Shown here piece by piece: positions 1 to 9,343 of a DNA stretch of 64,000 nucleotides. The notes under the pieces were generated by a model, which saw only the letters and a program-made list of their open reading frames with translations, was not told where the DNA came from and did no database searches. This DNA is from Colwellia sp. RSH04 (GTDB taxonomy: Bacteria > Pseudomonadota > Gammaproteobacteria > Enterobacterales > Alteromonadaceae): assembly GCF_003545765.1 (NCBI RefSeq), contig NZ_QXIO01000005.1:186001-250000 (forward strand). The letters are read 5' to 3'. Position numbers and translations under genes: made by a program. How positions within the stretch are numbered: the stretch's first letter is position 1; every line of letters starts with the position of its first letter.

Positions 1-10
1 TTATCCGTCC

Positions 11-40
11 AGATAATAGAAAGCCAGATAATAGAAAGCC
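11..40. repeat. 15-bp tandem duplication beside a terminator
   Basis: The unit AGATAATAGAAAGCC occurs twice head to tail (11-25 and 26-40). The last bases of the second copy form the left arm of the terminator at 35-68, so the first copy looks like a duplicated piece of that arm. Confidence 0.8.
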
Positions 41-68
41 ACCTAATAGTTTATTTAGTGGCTTTTTT
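35..68 (+). terminator. Rho-independent terminator of an upstream + strand gene
   Basis: Perfect 8-bp stem AAAGCCAC (35-42) / GTGGCTTT (58-65) running into a T tract. It has the polarity of a + strand terminator, so it most likely ends a gene lying left of the window. The minus-strand ycgB ends nearby at 111, but the A tract on its side is short. Confidence 0.65.
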
Positions 69-110
69 AATTAATGTGTCTCATCTTAATATGTATATTG
101 TACTGAAGTG

Positions 111-1721
111 TTAGTTGGTTTGTTTCTTTTGCTCAGGGCAGCTAGCAATGATTTGATCAACACCTTCTTTATCTTCTTGAATTATTTTTACATCAAACTG
201 CCATAAAAAGTGTAAGTGCTTTAAGACTTCATTTTTTGAATCACCTAAAGCCACATCATTATGTGGTGTATAGCGTAAAGTTAATGCGCGATCGCCTTCA
301 ATATTTGCATCGATAATTTGAATGTTAACCTCTAAATTACTTAGGTTATATTGATTTGCTAAATTTTCTCTTACTTTTTTATAACCTTGTTCATTATGAA
401 TCGCACCAATTTCAACAAAGTTATTCTCACTATCGTCGTGTATGTGAAATAATTTAAAATCTCTAATGAGCTTAGGTGATAAATATTGGCTAATAAAGCT
501 TTCATCTTTAAAATTTTCCATAGCAAAATGAACGGTATCTAACCAGTTACTGCCCGCTATTTCAGGGAAATATTGTTTATCTTCATCAGTTGGCTCTTCA
601 CAGATACGGCGAATATCCATAAACATATTAAAACCTAAGGCATATGGGTTTATACCTGAATAATAACGACTGTTATATTCTGGTTGGGCGACTACACTAG
701 TGTGACTATGTAAAAACTCGATCATAAACTTATCAGTCACTAAACCTTCATCATATAAGTGATTTAATATAGTGTAATGCCAAAAACACGCCCAACCTTC
801 ATTCATCACTTGCGTTTGTTTTTGAGGATAAAAGTACTGTGATATTTTTCGGACAATACGCACTATTTCACGTTGCCAAGGTTTTAACAACGGTGCATTT
901 TTCTCAATAAAATAGAGAATGTTTTCTTGTGGCTCAGTAGGGAACTTATAGCGCTTTTTACAGTCTGATTTTTCTGCTTTAGGTAATGTTCTCCATAACG
1001 AGTTTACTTGTGATTGTAAGTATTCTTCTCTTTCCTTTTGGCGCTTTAACTCTTCATCAAGTGATATTTTTTGAGGCCTTTTATATCGGTCAACGCCATG
1101 ATTCATTAACGCATGACACGCATCAAGCGTAGCCTCAACCTCGCTAATACCATATTTAAGCTCACAATCTGCAATATAGTTTTTTGCAAAGAGTAAATAA
1201 TCAATAATAGAGCTAGCATCGGTCCATGCCTTGAACAAATAGTTTCCCTTAAAAAATGAATTGTGACCATAGCAAGCATGTGCCATTACTAAGGCTTGCA
1301 TGGTCATGGTGTTTTCCTCCATTAAATATGAAATACAAGGGCTAGAATTAATGACAATTTCATAAGCTAGCCCCATTTGACCTCGTTTATAATTTTGTTC
1401 TGTTTGAATGAATTTTTTACCAAATGTCCAGTGACTATAACCTATTGGCATGCCAACACTTGCGTAAGCATCCATCATTTGTTCTGCGGTAATGACTTCA
1501 ATTTGGTTAGTATAAGTATCTAATCTGTAGTGTTTTGCAACTCTGGCTATTTCTTTTTGGTATAAGTCGAGCGATTCGAAGGTCCAATCAGAACTGTCAT
1601 CGAGAGGTGGACGGTTATTAACCTTTTCTTTAGCTTTTTTCTGGGTGCTGCTGGCTGTCTTTTTATGCGTTGAATTTTTTTCAACCGGTTTATTACTATT
1701 GTTATGTGTTGATGTCGCCAT
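111..1721 (-). CDS. ycgB: SpoVR family protein YcgB
   Basis: 536-residue SpoVR-like protein, co-linear with E. coli YcgB (about 510 aa) through recognisable blocks such as DWTFESLDLY, SVGMPIGYSHWTFGKKF and MVMAHACYGHNSFF-like segments. The extra length is a Lys/Thr/Ser-rich N-terminal tail of about 35 residues. The family is cytoplasmic, and its biochemical role is poorly defined; it is linked to stationary-phase and sporulation-type stress. It is the last gene of a yeaG-yeaH-ycgB run on the minus strand, 17 bp after yeaH, with an AGGA-type ribosome site before the ATG. Family assignment is firm; molecular function is unknown. Confidence 0.95.
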   Translation of the reverse strand: MATSTHNNSNKPVEKNSTHKKTASSTQKKAKEKVNNRPPLDDSSDWTFESLDLYQKEIARVAKHYRLDTYTNQIEVITAEQMMDAYASVGMPIGYSHWTFGKKFIQTEQNYKRGQMGLAYEIVINSSPCISYLMEENTMTMQALVMAHACYGHNSFFKGNYLFKAWTDASSIIDYLLFAKNYIADCELKYGISEVEATLDACHALMNHGVDRYKRPQKISLDEELKRQKEREEYLQSQVNSLWRTLPKAEKSDCKKRYKFPTEPQENILYFIEKNAPLLKPWQREIVRIVRKISQYFYPQKQTQVMNEGWACFWHYTILNHLYDEGLVTDKFMIEFLHSHTSVVAQPEYNSRYYSGINPYALGFNMFMDIRRICEEPTDEDKQYFPEIAGSNWLDTVHFAMENFKDESFISQYLSPKLIRDFKLFHIHDDSENNFVEIGAIHNEQGYKKVRENLANQYNLSNLEVNIQIIDANIEGDRALTLRYTPHNDVALGDSKNEVLKHLHFLWQFDVKIIQEDKEGVDQIIASCPEQKKQTN

Positions 1722-1738
1722 ATTATCACCTATTCCTT

Positions 1739-3016
1739 TTACGCTGCATTTTGAGTGTTTTTCTTAAAAAGCTCTCTAAATACAGGGTATATATCATCGA
1801 CTGATTTGATATGTTGCATCGCAAAGTTTGGATTAGCTTCAGCCACTTGTTGATAATGTTGCCAAAGCGTTTGGTGAGCACGTTGTGTTATTTCAATATA
1901 ACTAAAATACCGACTTCTTGGCAGGATATTTTGTTCTAACAACGTCTTGCAGCGTGGGGAGTCGTCAGCCCAATTATCACCATCAGAGGCTTGTGCACCG
2001 TAGATATTCCACTGGCTTTCACTGTAACGCTCATTAATTATTTGATTCATTAACTCCAAGGCACTAGAGGCAATAGTGCCGCCAGTCTCTTGAGAGTAGA
2101 AGAAGTCATGCTCATTTACTTCTTTTGCTTGAGTGTGATGGCGTATATAAACCACATCAATATTTTCATAGGTTCTGCTTAGAAATAAATAGAGTAAAAT
2201 ATAAAAGCGCTTGGCCATTTCTTTAGTTGCTTGATCCATAGAGCCAGAAACATCCATCAAGCAAAACATTACCGCTTTTGAAGTCGGAACCGCTTGTTTT
2301 GCATAATTTCTAAAGCGTAAATCAAAGGTATCTATAAAAGGTACTTTAGCTATTTTACCTTTTAACTCTTTGATTTCTTGTATTAACTGTCGTTCTTCTT
2401 GGATATGATCAAGCTTATCATTTTGTAAGGTAGCTAGCTTTTGTTCTAAGTCTTTAAGCGCTTTTCGTTTACTTGAAGTCATTGCTATTCTACGAGCAAT
2501 TGAGCCTTGTAAAGATTTAACAATATCAATATTAGAGGGAACACCTTCTGCGCAATAACCAGAACGAACGGTTTTATATTCTATTAATTTATCAAGTTGA
2601 TTTTTCTCTAAATTGGGCAATTCAAGGTCTTCAAAAAGCAGGTTTAAATATTCGTCTTTAGAGATAGAGAAAGTAAAATCATCTTCACCTTCGCCGCTAT
2701 CACTTGCATCACCTTGTCCTGAACCTTGACCTTGTTGCTTAGGAGGTCTTGGTATTCTATCGCCAGAGCAAAATTGATCATTGCCGGGGTGAACTCTGTC
2801 TTTTGTACCGCCGCTACCTTGATGAAACACAGGCTCAGATAAATCCTTCCTTGGAATGACTATATTTTCGCCAGATTCAATATCAGTTACACCGCGCTGA
2901 TTAATTGCATCAGAGACAGACTTTTTAATCTGATTTTTATAGCGTCGTAGAAAACGCTGACGGTTGACAGTACTTTTATTTTTACTGTTTAGCCGTCTAT
3001 CAATAAAGTTAGCCAT
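1739..3016 (-). CDS. yeaH: YeaH/YhbH family (DUF444) VWA protein
   Basis: 425 aa, close to E. coli YeaH (427). The N-terminus is basic ([15 protein letters not shown]). A low-complexity Gly/Gln/Ser/Asp segment lies around residues 80-110. The C-terminal half is a von Willebrand A-like domain with a MIDAS motif (DVSGSMD) at about residue 253. Such proteins are thought to be adaptors for the partner AAA+/kinase YeaG. A canonical AAGGAG site sits just before the ATG. It lies between yeaG and ycgB in one probable transcript, with an 11-bp hairpin in the spacer upstream of it. Confidence 0.95.
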   Translation of the reverse strand: MANFIDRRLNSKNKSTVNRQRFLRRYKNQIKKSVSDAINQRGVTDIESGENIVIPRKDLSEPVFHQGSGGTKDRVHPGNDQFCSGDRIPRPPKQQGQGSGQGDASDSGEGEDDFTFSISKDEYLNLLFEDLELPNLEKNQLDKLIEYKTVRSGYCAEGVPSNIDIVKSLQGSIARRIAMTSSKRKALKDLEQKLATLQNDKLDHIQEERQLIQEIKELKGKIAKVPFIDTFDLRFRNYAKQAVPTSKAVMFCLMDVSGSMDQATKEMAKRFYILLYLFLSRTYENIDVVYIRHHTQAKEVNEHDFFYSQETGGTIASSALELMNQIINERYSESQWNIYGAQASDGDNWADDSPRCKTLLEQNILPRSRYFSYIEITQRAHQTLWQHYQQVAEANPNFAMQHIKSVDDIYPVFRELFKKNTQNAA

Positions 3017-3036
3017 ATTTTCTCCTTTTCTCTTTT

Positions 3037-3070
3037 TTATTCAACAACGTATTAGTACCTTGTTGAATAA
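3037..3070 (-). repeat. Inverted repeat in the yeaG-yeaH spacer
   Basis: 11-bp perfect stem (3037-3047 with 3060-3070) and a 12-nt loop, read on the minus transcript between the yeaG stop and the yeaH ribosome site. On that strand it is followed by A residues, not T residues, so it does not look like a terminator. An mRNA stability or processing hairpin is more likely. Confidence 0.6.
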
Positions 3071-3109
3071 CTTGCTGCTGCATTGTCTAAACAATGAAAG
3101 AGAAACAGC

Positions 3110-5044
3110 TTAAGAAGATTTTCTCACACGTAAATACCACTCCGACAATAATCTAACTTGTTTTTGGGTATAGCCTTTACTCATCATACGTTCAACAAAA
3201 TCATCATGTTTTTGCTGATCGTCAGCAGAGGTTTTCGCGTTAAAGGAGATAACAGGTAATAAATCTTCAGTGTTTGAGAACATTTTCTTTTCAATCACAG
3301 TGCGAAGTTTTTCATAACTCGTCCACGCAGGATTTTTGCCGTTGTTATTTGCTTTGGCACGTAAAACAAAATTAACAATTTCATTTCTGAAATCTTTTGG
3401 ATTACTTATTCCTGCGGGTTTTTCAATTTTTTCTAATTCTTCATTTAAGGATTGGCGATCAAATAACTGTCCTGTTTCGGTATCACGATATTCTTGATCT
3501 TGAATCCAGAAATCAGCATAAGTTACATATCGATCAAAGATGTTTTGACCGTATTCAGAGTAAGACTCTAAATACGCTGTTTGAATTTCTTTACCTATAA
3601 ACTCAATGTACTGCGGTGTTAAATACCCTTTAATAAACTCTAAATATCGATCGGTTGTTTCTTTAGGTAATTGCTCACGTTCAACTTGTTGTTCAAGTAC
3701 ATAAAATAGATGAACAGGGTTGGCAGCCACTTCACCGCTATCAAAATTGAATACGCGCGATAATATTTTAAAAGCAAAGCGCGTTGATAAGCCTGACATA
3801 CCTTCATCAATACCTGCGTAATCTTTATATTCTTGAAATGATTTTGCTTTTGGATCCGTATCTTTTAATGTTTCACCGTCATACACACGCATTTTTGAGT
3901 AAATGCTTGAGTTGTCAGGTTCTTTTAAGCGTGATAACACTGAGAACTGTGCTAGCGTTTCTAGGGTATCAGGTGCACATTGTGCATTTTTCAATTCACT
4001 GTGTTCGAGTAGCTTTTTATAAATATTAACTTCTTCAGAGACACGCATACAATAAGGTACTTTGACAATATAAACACGGTCTAAAAACGCTTCATTATTT
4101 TTATTATTTCTAAAGGTTTGCCATTCTGACTCATTCGAATGCGCTAATAAAATGCCATTAAAAGGCAGGGCTGATAGGCCTTCAGTAGGGTTGTAATTAC
4201 CTTCTTGTGTTGCGGTTAATAATGGATGAAGCACTTTAATAGGTGCTTTAAACATTTCAACAAACTCCATTAAGCCTTGGTTTGCTCTACATAAAGCGCC
4301 AGAATAACTATAAGCATCAGCATCATTTTGCGCATAATGTTCTAGTTGTCTTATATCGACTTTACCCACTAATGCTGAAATATCTTGATTGTTATCATCA
4401 CCAGGCTCAGTTTTTGCAATAGCAATTTGATCTAAAATAGAAGGATATACTTTAACCACTTTAAATTGAGCAATATCACCTTTAAATTCGTGAAGTCGCT
4501 TAGCGGCCCAAGGTGAAATAATATTGTTTAGATAGCGCTCAGGAATATTGTATTCATCTTTTAAAATTTTACCGTCTGAATGCGCATCAAAAAGGCAAAA
4601 AGGGTGGTCGTTTACAGGGCTTCGTTCACCATTAGCACTGAGGACGTATATAGGCTCTTGCTGCATTAATGCTTTAAGTTTCTCTGCTAAAGATGATTTA
4701 CCACCACCAACAGGGCCTAATAAATAGAGAATTTGTTTTTGTTCTTCTAAACCCTGAGAAGCATGTTTTAGGTAGGCAACAATTTGCTCTATGGCTTCTT
4801 CCATACCATAAAAGTCTTCAAAAGCAGGGTAACGATTAATGACCCGATTAGAAAAAATGCGACTCAACCTAGGGTCTGTTGCGGTATCAACTGGTACAGG
4901 CTCGCCAATTGCTGAAAGTAAACGTTCAGATGCGCTGGAATAGGCAAGTTTATTATCTTTACAGATAGCTAAAAACTCTTGCAAGCTAAACTCTTCCTGT
5001 TGAGCTTGTTCATAACGCGCTTGATAATGTTGAAATATACTCAT
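3110..5044 (-). CDS. yeaG: PrkA-type AAA+ serine kinase YeaG
   Basis: 644 aa, the same length as E. coli YeaG. It has an N-terminal PrkA AAA+ domain with the P-loop GPVGGGKSS at residues 110-118 and a C-terminal PrkA kinase-like domain. I place the start at 5044 (MSIFQHYQARYE), four codons inside the longer reading frame, because a perfect GGAGG lies 5 nt before this ATG and the E. coli protein begins at the same point. In enterics YeaG/YeaH act in nutrient-stress and stationary-phase adaptation. It is the first gene of the yeaG-yeaH-ycgB operon, preceded by a 400-bp non-coding region that should hold the promoter. Confidence 0.96.
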   Translation of the reverse strand: MSIFQHYQARYEQAQQEEFSLQEFLAICKDNKLAYSSASERLLSAIGEPVPVDTATDPRLSRIFSNRVINRYPAFEDFYGMEEAIEQIVAYLKHASQGLEEQKQILYLLGPVGGGKSSLAEKLKALMQQEPIYVLSANGERSPVNDHPFCLFDAHSDGKILKDEYNIPERYLNNIISPWAAKRLHEFKGDIAQFKVVKVYPSILDQIAIAKTEPGDDNNQDISALVGKVDIRQLEHYAQNDADAYSYSGALCRANQGLMEFVEMFKAPIKVLHPLLTATQEGNYNPTEGLSALPFNGILLAHSNESEWQTFRNNKNNEAFLDRVYIVKVPYCMRVSEEVNIYKKLLEHSELKNAQCAPDTLETLAQFSVLSRLKEPDNSSIYSKMRVYDGETLKDTDPKAKSFQEYKDYAGIDEGMSGLSTRFAFKILSRVFNFDSGEVAANPVHLFYVLEQQVEREQLPKETTDRYLEFIKGYLTPQYIEFIGKEIQTAYLESYSEYGQNIFDRYVTYADFWIQDQEYRDTETGQLFDRQSLNEELEKIEKPAGISNPKDFRNEIVNFVLRAKANNNGKNPAWTSYEKLRTVIEKKMFSNTEDLLPVISFNAKTSADDQQKHDDFVERMMSKGYTQKQVRLLSEWYLRVRKSS

Positions 5045-5056
5045 AACTACCTCCAA

Positions 5057-5461
5057 AAAAGTGGAAAGTTAATTAATGTATTCCACTTACTAAGTTAGAT
5101 AAATTAAGCCAAGAATATTAAATATTGAGCTTTGTTATTCCAAGGCATAAACATACCTGCCATATTCTAAGGTTAGTTGTTTAAACTCATTTTGCTAATA
5201 AAAAAAGGTAAATAAATTGTAACTTTAACTAAAAAAAGTTACATGAGATCAATTGATTAATTAATGAATATTGCCTAGAGGGTTCTAGGGGGGGGATCAT
5301 ATTTATATAGATAAAATGAGAAAAGTTGTTAAAAGTATTGAAAATTACGTGGTGAGTTTGGATTGTTGAAAAATAAAAAAAATCGCAATAGATTAATGAT
5401 CGATTGCGATGTTTTAACTAAACTAAATTCTAATTTGAATTGAGTTTTATGGCGCTAGTCT
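5057..5461. other. Non-coding region upstream of yeaG
   Basis: About 400 bp between sodB and yeaG, both minus strand. It contains the sodB terminator (5374-5410), a G8 homopolymer (5288-5295) and otherwise AT-rich sequence. The yeaG promoter must lie here. I looked for a sigma-54 -24/-12 element and found none with correct spacing. No gene is visible. Confidence 0.6.
5374..5410 (-). terminator. Rho-independent terminator of sodB
   Basis: Minus-strand hairpin: ATCGCAAT (from 5410 down to 5403) pairs with ATTGCGAT (5389 down to 5382), followed by a T tract (the A run at 5374-5381 on the + strand). It lies about 50 bp past the sodB stop. Confidence 0.75.
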
Positions 5462-6043
5462 CTATGCAAAATTCTTACTTGCAAAATCCCAGTTAGCTAG
5501 TTGCCAAAAAGCCTCTAAATAATTTGGGCGTAAGTTTCTATAATCAATGTAATAAGCGTGTTCCCATAAATCGACAGTGATTAACGGTGTTACACCTTCA
5601 TCAGTTAATGGTGTTGCAGCATTTGATGTGTTAACAATAGCTAAACTACCATCGGCATTTTTTACTAACCAAGTCCAGCTTGAGCCAAAGTTGTTAATTG
5701 CACTGTCTGTAAATTTAGCTTTGAATTCGTCGAAACTACCAAAGTTGCTATTAATAGCGGCTAATAAATCACCACTTGGTTCACCACCACCGTTAGGGCT
5801 TAAGCTATGCCAGTAGAAAGTGTGGTTCCAAATTTGTGCAGCATTATTAAATACACCAGCAGATGAAGTTTTTACGATATCTTCTAAAGATTTCCCTTCA
5901 AATTCAGTACCTTTAATAAGTCCATTAAGCTTAACAACATAAGTATTATGATGCTTTGAATAATGAAAAGATAACGTTTCTGCTGAAATATGTGGCTCTA
6001 ACGCATTTTGTTCGTAGGGTAGTGCCGGTAATTCGATTGTCAT
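5462..6043 (-). CDS. sodB: Superoxide dismutase [Fe]
   Basis: 193-aa cytoplasmic Fe/Mn-type superoxide dismutase. Metal ligands are visible at H27 (SFHYSKHH), H74 (NHTFYW), D158 and H162 ([12 protein letters not shown]). Gln70 in [13 protein letters not shown] is the glutamine position typical of iron enzymes. The length matches the family (192-193 aa). It is divergent from grxD across a 234-bp intergenic region and is followed by its own terminator. Confidence 0.97.
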   Translation of the reverse strand: MTIELPALPYEQNALEPHISAETLSFHYSKHHNTYVVKLNGLIKGTEFEGKSLEDIVKTSSAGVFNNAAQIWNHTFYWHSLSPNGGGEPSGDLLAAINSNFGSFDEFKAKFTDSAINNFGSSWTWLVKNADGSLAIVNTSNAATPLTDEGVTPLITVDLWEHAYYIDYRNLRPNYLEAFWQLANWDFASKNFA

Positions 6044-6202
6044 TATGCTCTCCTAGTCTAAGATATTGCACACCCATATGTAAGAAAGGGGTGTGTTTTA
6101 TATAAAACTTGAGTAAAATACTCAGGTATTACCATTATATAGGTATTACTTAGTTAACTATCAAGTAGAATTTTTAAAAAATTTGCTAAATTCTAGCAAC
6201 TG

Positions 6203-6254
6203 ATTGTATTGGTTATGTTGAAAACGTAGTTTACGTCACCATAACCAATACAAT
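6203..6254. repeat. 15-bp perfect inverted repeat upstream of grxD
   Basis: ATTGTATTGGTTATG (6203-6217) and its exact reverse complement (6240-6254) flank a 22-nt loop, which itself holds a short ACGTA/TACGT pairing. The right arm ends 23 nt before the grxD start. No T tract follows, so it is not a simple terminator. It could be a leader hairpin or a regulator-binding site in the sodB/grxD divergent region. Confidence 0.75.
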
Positions 6255-6277
6255 TAGCATTAATTATAGAGGTTATC

Positions 6278-6607
6278 ATGGATACAATTGAACGTATTAA
6301 AGAGCAAATTAGTGAAAACTCAGTTTTATTATATATGAAGGGTTCTCCTAAATTACCAAGCTGTGGTTTTTCATCACAAGCATCTCAAGCACTTATTTCG
6401 TGTGGAGAAAAATTTGCATACGTTGATATTTTACAAAACCCTGATATTCGTGCCGAATTACCAAAGTATGCTGATTGGCCTACGTTCCCTCAATTATGGG
6501 TTGAAGGTGAGTTGATTGGTGGTTGCGATATTATTTTGGAAATGTTTCAACAAGGCGAATTACAAACTATTGTAAAAGAAGCCGCAGAAAAAAGTTCAGC
6601 AGAGTAA
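6278..6607 (+). CDS. grxD: Monothiol glutaredoxin (Grx4 family)
   Basis: 109 aa with the CGFS active-site motif (PSCGFSSQA) and the WPTFPQLWVEGELIGGCDI block that binds glutathione. Grx4 proteins carry glutathione-bridged [2Fe-2S] clusters and take part in Fe-S delivery in the cytoplasm. A GAGG ribosome site precedes the ATG. The neighbours sodB and a peroxiredoxin make this an oxidant-defence cluster. A strong inverted repeat lies in its leader. Confidence 0.97.
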   Translation: MDTIERIKEQISENSVLLYMKGSPKLPSCGFSSQASQALISCGEKFAYVDILQNPDIRAELPKYADWPTFPQLWVEGELIGGCDIILEMFQQGELQTIVKEAAEKSSAE

Positions 6608-6707
6608 TTGAATTTTTAATATCTGCCACAATACATACTATAAGTATAAATAGTCGCGCGTAAGCGTAAGTAATAATTTATTATTCAATAAGAAAATGGA
6701 GCAAAGA

Positions 6708-7313
6708 ATGAGCGTATTAGTTGGTCGTCCAGCACCAGATTTTACTGCAGCAGCAGTATTAGGTAGTGGTGAAATTGTAGATAGCTTTAACTTAACTGAA
6801 GCAATTAAAGGTAAAAAAGCGGTAATTTTCTTCTACCCATTAGATTTTACTTTTGTTTGTCCTTCAGAGTTATTAGCATTTGATCACCGTTTTGAAGAGT
6901 TCAAAAGCCGTGGCGTTGAAGTGATTGGTGTTTCAATCGATTCTCAGTTCTCTCACAATGCGTGGAGAAACACACCGGTAAACGACGGTGGTATTGGTCA
7001 AGTACAATACACGTTAGTTGCTGATGTTAAACATGATATTTGTCAAGCATACGATGTAGAGCACCCAGAAGCGGGCGTGGCATTTCGTGGTTCTTTCTTA
7101 ATTGATGAAGAAGGTAACGTTCGTCACCAAGTTGTTAACGATTTACCATTAGGTCGTAACGTTGATGAAATGATCCGTATGGTAGACGCTTTACAATTCC
7201 ATCAAGAGCATGGTGAAGTATGTCCTGCTGGTTGGAACAAAGGCGATAAAGGTATGACAGCGTCACCTGAAGGTGTTGCTTCTTATTTAACTGATAATGC
7301 TGACAAATTATAA
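6708..7313 (+). CDS. Typical 2-Cys peroxiredoxin (AhpC/Prx1 type)
   Basis: 201 aa from the ATG at 6708, which has GGAG 6 nt upstream; an in-frame ATG four codons earlier overlaps that ribosome site and is unlikely to be used. The peroxidatic Cys51 is in DFTFVCPSEL and the resolving Cys172 in GEVCPAGW, so this is a typical dimeric 2-Cys enzyme. It reduces hydrogen peroxide and organic peroxides in the cytoplasm, probably with thioredoxin, since no ahpF is adjacent. It ends at a strong terminator. Confidence 0.93.
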   Translation: MSVLVGRPAPDFTAAAVLGSGEIVDSFNLTEAIKGKKAVIFFYPLDFTFVCPSELLAFDHRFEEFKSRGVEVIGVSIDSQFSHNAWRNTPVNDGGIGQVQYTLVADVKHDICQAYDVEHPEAGVAFRGSFLIDEEGNVRHQVVNDLPLGRNVDEMIRMVDALQFHQEHGEVCPAGWNKGDKGMTASPEGVASYLTDNADKL

Positions 7314-7341
7314 TTATTGATATAGTTTGTTATCTATGAAT

Positions 7342-7367
7342 AAAAAAACCGCGTAAGCGGTTTTTTT
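7342..7367. terminator. Bidirectional terminator between the peroxiredoxin gene and rnt
   Basis: A run of A, then CCGC-GTAA-GCGG, then a T7 run. The perfect stem with an A tract on one side and a T tract on the other can serve both convergent genes. Confidence 0.9.
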
Positions 7368-7435
7368 GTGTCTGCTAATTTAATATCCTGTCAGAGTTAT
7401 ATTTGAGATTTATTTTTACAGGTTATTTACAATCT

Positions 7436-8131
7436 TTATTCACTGGGCTCTATGGCTAATGGCCAACCACCTAATGCTTGCCATTTGTTGACTATATGAC
7501 AAAACAGCTCAGCTGTTTTTTCTGTATCGTACAAGGCACTGTGCGCTTCGCTATTATTAAAATCTATTTCAGCAGCTTCACAGGCTTTTGCTAGCACTGT
7601 TTGTCCTAAGGCAAGACCTGATAGTGTCGTAGTATCAAAACTTACAAAGGCATGGAATGGGCTTCGTTTAATTGCACATCTTGCTGTTGCTTCATTTAAA
7701 AAACCTAAATCAAAGGCAGCATTATGAGCAACAATAATTGCGCGTTGACAACCGGCTAATTTCATTTTTTTTCTAACCAGTTTAAATAACGTTTTTAGGG
7801 CGTCTTTTTCATCAACGGCCCCTCTTAAAGGGTTAGATGGATCAATACCAGTAAACTCTAATGCTGCAGGCTCTAAATTGGCTCCTTCAAATGGATTGAT
7901 ATTGAACTGAATGGTTTCATCAATAGAAAGCTCACCTGATTGCTCGTCAAGACACAACATAGAAGCTGCTAATTCAAGTAAAGCATCTGTTTTTGCATTA
8001 AAACCTGCTGTTTCAACATCAATGACTACAGGGAAATATCCTCTAAAACGTTTCGAAAAAAGCGGTTTCTTTTCAGTTGGATCGTTTGGTGATGACGTTG
8101 AATTTTGTGTTTGATCGTTATTTTCAGACAT
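7436..8131 (-). CDS. rnt: Ribonuclease T
   Basis: 231-aa DEDD-family 3'-5' exonuclease. The ExoI motif is [21 protein letters not shown], ExoII lies around [12 protein letters not shown], and ExoIII is [14 protein letters not shown] (DEDDh type). RNase T trims 3' ends of tRNA and other stable RNAs. The acidic/polar N-terminus (about 25 residues) is longer than in E. coli. It is convergent with the peroxiredoxin gene. Confidence 0.95.
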   Translation of the reverse strand: MSENNDQTQNSTSSPNDPTEKKPLFSKRFRGYFPVVIDVETAGFNAKTDALLELAASMLCLDEQSGELSIDETIQFNINPFEGANLEPAALEFTGIDPSNPLRGAVDEKDALKTLFKLVRKKMKLAGCQRAIIVAHNAAFDLGFLNEATARCAIKRSPFHAFVSFDTTTLSGLALGQTVLAKACEAAEIDFNNSEAHSALYDTEKTAELFCHIVNKWQALGGWPLAIEPSE

Positions 8132-8431
8132 GGATTAATCGTAGAACTTAATTAGGTTACAGCAAGGGCTAATTATTACAGATATTCATTATAAAAACGA
8201 GCTACAATAAAAACACAATAAAGAAATACTATAGCGATGTATATAAAGTATATATTGCGTAGCAAAAATGTACCGTGATTATTAACTTGATTTAGGCTAT
8301 TAGCCTGCTTTAGATAAAACAAGAATTATTTGTAATAAACTGCTAAAGTTATTTTATTCTAGGGCGATAAATTGTACATAACCCTAAATGCTGCTTTTAT
8401 AATAGTTGCTAACTAATATTGTGTCATCTTT
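8132..8431. other. Divergent intergenic region rnt/motY
   Basis: 300 bp between rnt (minus) and motY (plus). It holds the sigma-28 promoter listed separately. No further gene or RNA is recognised. Confidence 0.6.
8344..8370 (+). promoter_or_regulatory. Sigma-28 (FliA) promoter for motY
   Basis: TAAAGTTA (8344-8351), 11-nt spacer, GGCGATAA (8363-8370). The enteric FliA consensus is TAAAGTTT-N11-GCCGATAA, so one mismatch occurs in each half and the spacing is exact. Transcription would begin near 8378, about 55 nt before the motY start. The position and the flagellar identity of the gene support each other. Confidence 0.85.
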
Positions 8432-9334
8432 ATGAAAAATATTCTAAACACTGTGAATAGCTTTTTATCTACCAGTATCGCTGTAGGCATCTGCTCGCTA
8501 GCTCTATCGTGTGACGCCAATGCGGGTATTCGTCAATACCGAGCTGATCTTGAAAATTCACAATGGCAGCTTGCTAACAATTCTCGCTTACAATGTACTC
8601 TAGCGCATCAAATCCCTAATTATGGTGAAGCAAAATTTTCAGCTAAAGCAAGTCGCAAGCTCAATATGGAGTTTGAATTAGATATGATGCTTTTGCCTGA
8701 TAACTACTCTTTAGCCGAAGTCAGAAGTGTCGCGCCAAAATGGCAGCCAGGTAAGGGAGGCAGAAGCTTAACAAATATGCAACTGCATAAGCACTTTAAT
8801 CCAAGCCTGCCTAAAAAAGTCGCGTGGACTATGCTGAGTGAACTTGATCAAGGCATGAGCCCAACATTTTATTATAATGATTGGTACAGTGACCAAGATA
8901 AAATATCGGTTGGTCTATCGACTGCTCGCTTTAAAAAGGCTTATCAACAATTTGTCGGTTGTGTTGGTAATTTACTCAATTATAGTTTTGATGATATTTC
9001 TTATACAGTACTTAATTATCAATCAAGTAGTGATAAATTCACTAAAGCGTCACAAAGACGGATTGATATGATACGAGAATATTTAAGTTTAGATCCTGAG
9101 CTTGAGTTAGTCTTAATTGATGCATACTCAGATAGTTATGGCGGACGTTGGTCAAACTTGAAGTTGTCGGAACGTCGAGCAGCTAAAATACGCGATTATT
9201 TTGTTAAAAATGGTATAGATGCGAGTCGAATTGAGGCAAAAGGCTATGGTGAGAAACGCCATATATCGTCAAATAGTACAACGTTAGGTCGAGGTAAAAA
9301 CCGACGCGTAGTTATTCAAATGCAAAAACCATAA
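8432..9334 (+). CDS. motY: MotY, flagellar T-ring protein
   Basis: 300 aa with an N-terminal signal sequence (cleavage near SCDANA-G, residue 31), an N-terminal MotY-specific domain (residues 32 to about 170) and a C-terminal OmpA/MotB-like peptidoglycan-binding domain (ELVLIDAYSDSYGGRWSNLKLSERRA, then KGYGEKR). MotY forms the T ring that anchors PomAB-type Na+ stators of polar flagella in vibrios and relatives. No other flagellar gene is adjacent, as is common for motY. The sigma-28 promoter upstream fits late-class flagellar expression. Confidence 0.9.
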   Translation: MKNILNTVNSFLSTSIAVGICSLALSCDANAGIRQYRADLENSQWQLANNSRLQCTLAHQIPNYGEAKFSAKASRKLNMEFELDMMLLPDNYSLAEVRSVAPKWQPGKGGRSLTNMQLHKHFNPSLPKKVAWTMLSELDQGMSPTFYYNDWYSDQDKISVGLSTARFKKAYQQFVGCVGNLLNYSFDDISYTVLNYQSSSDKFTKASQRRIDMIREYLSLDPELELVLIDAYSDSYGGRWSNLKLSERRAAKIRDYFVKNGIDASRIEAKGYGEKRHISSNSTTLGRGKNRRVVIQMQKP

Positions 9335-9343
9335 ACTAAACTA

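Noticed and set aside
5057..5461. Possible sigma-54 promoter for yeaG
   Set aside because: The best candidate (TTGG ... GC on the minus strand near 5130) has 9 instead of 10 nt between the GG and GC elements and poor flanks.
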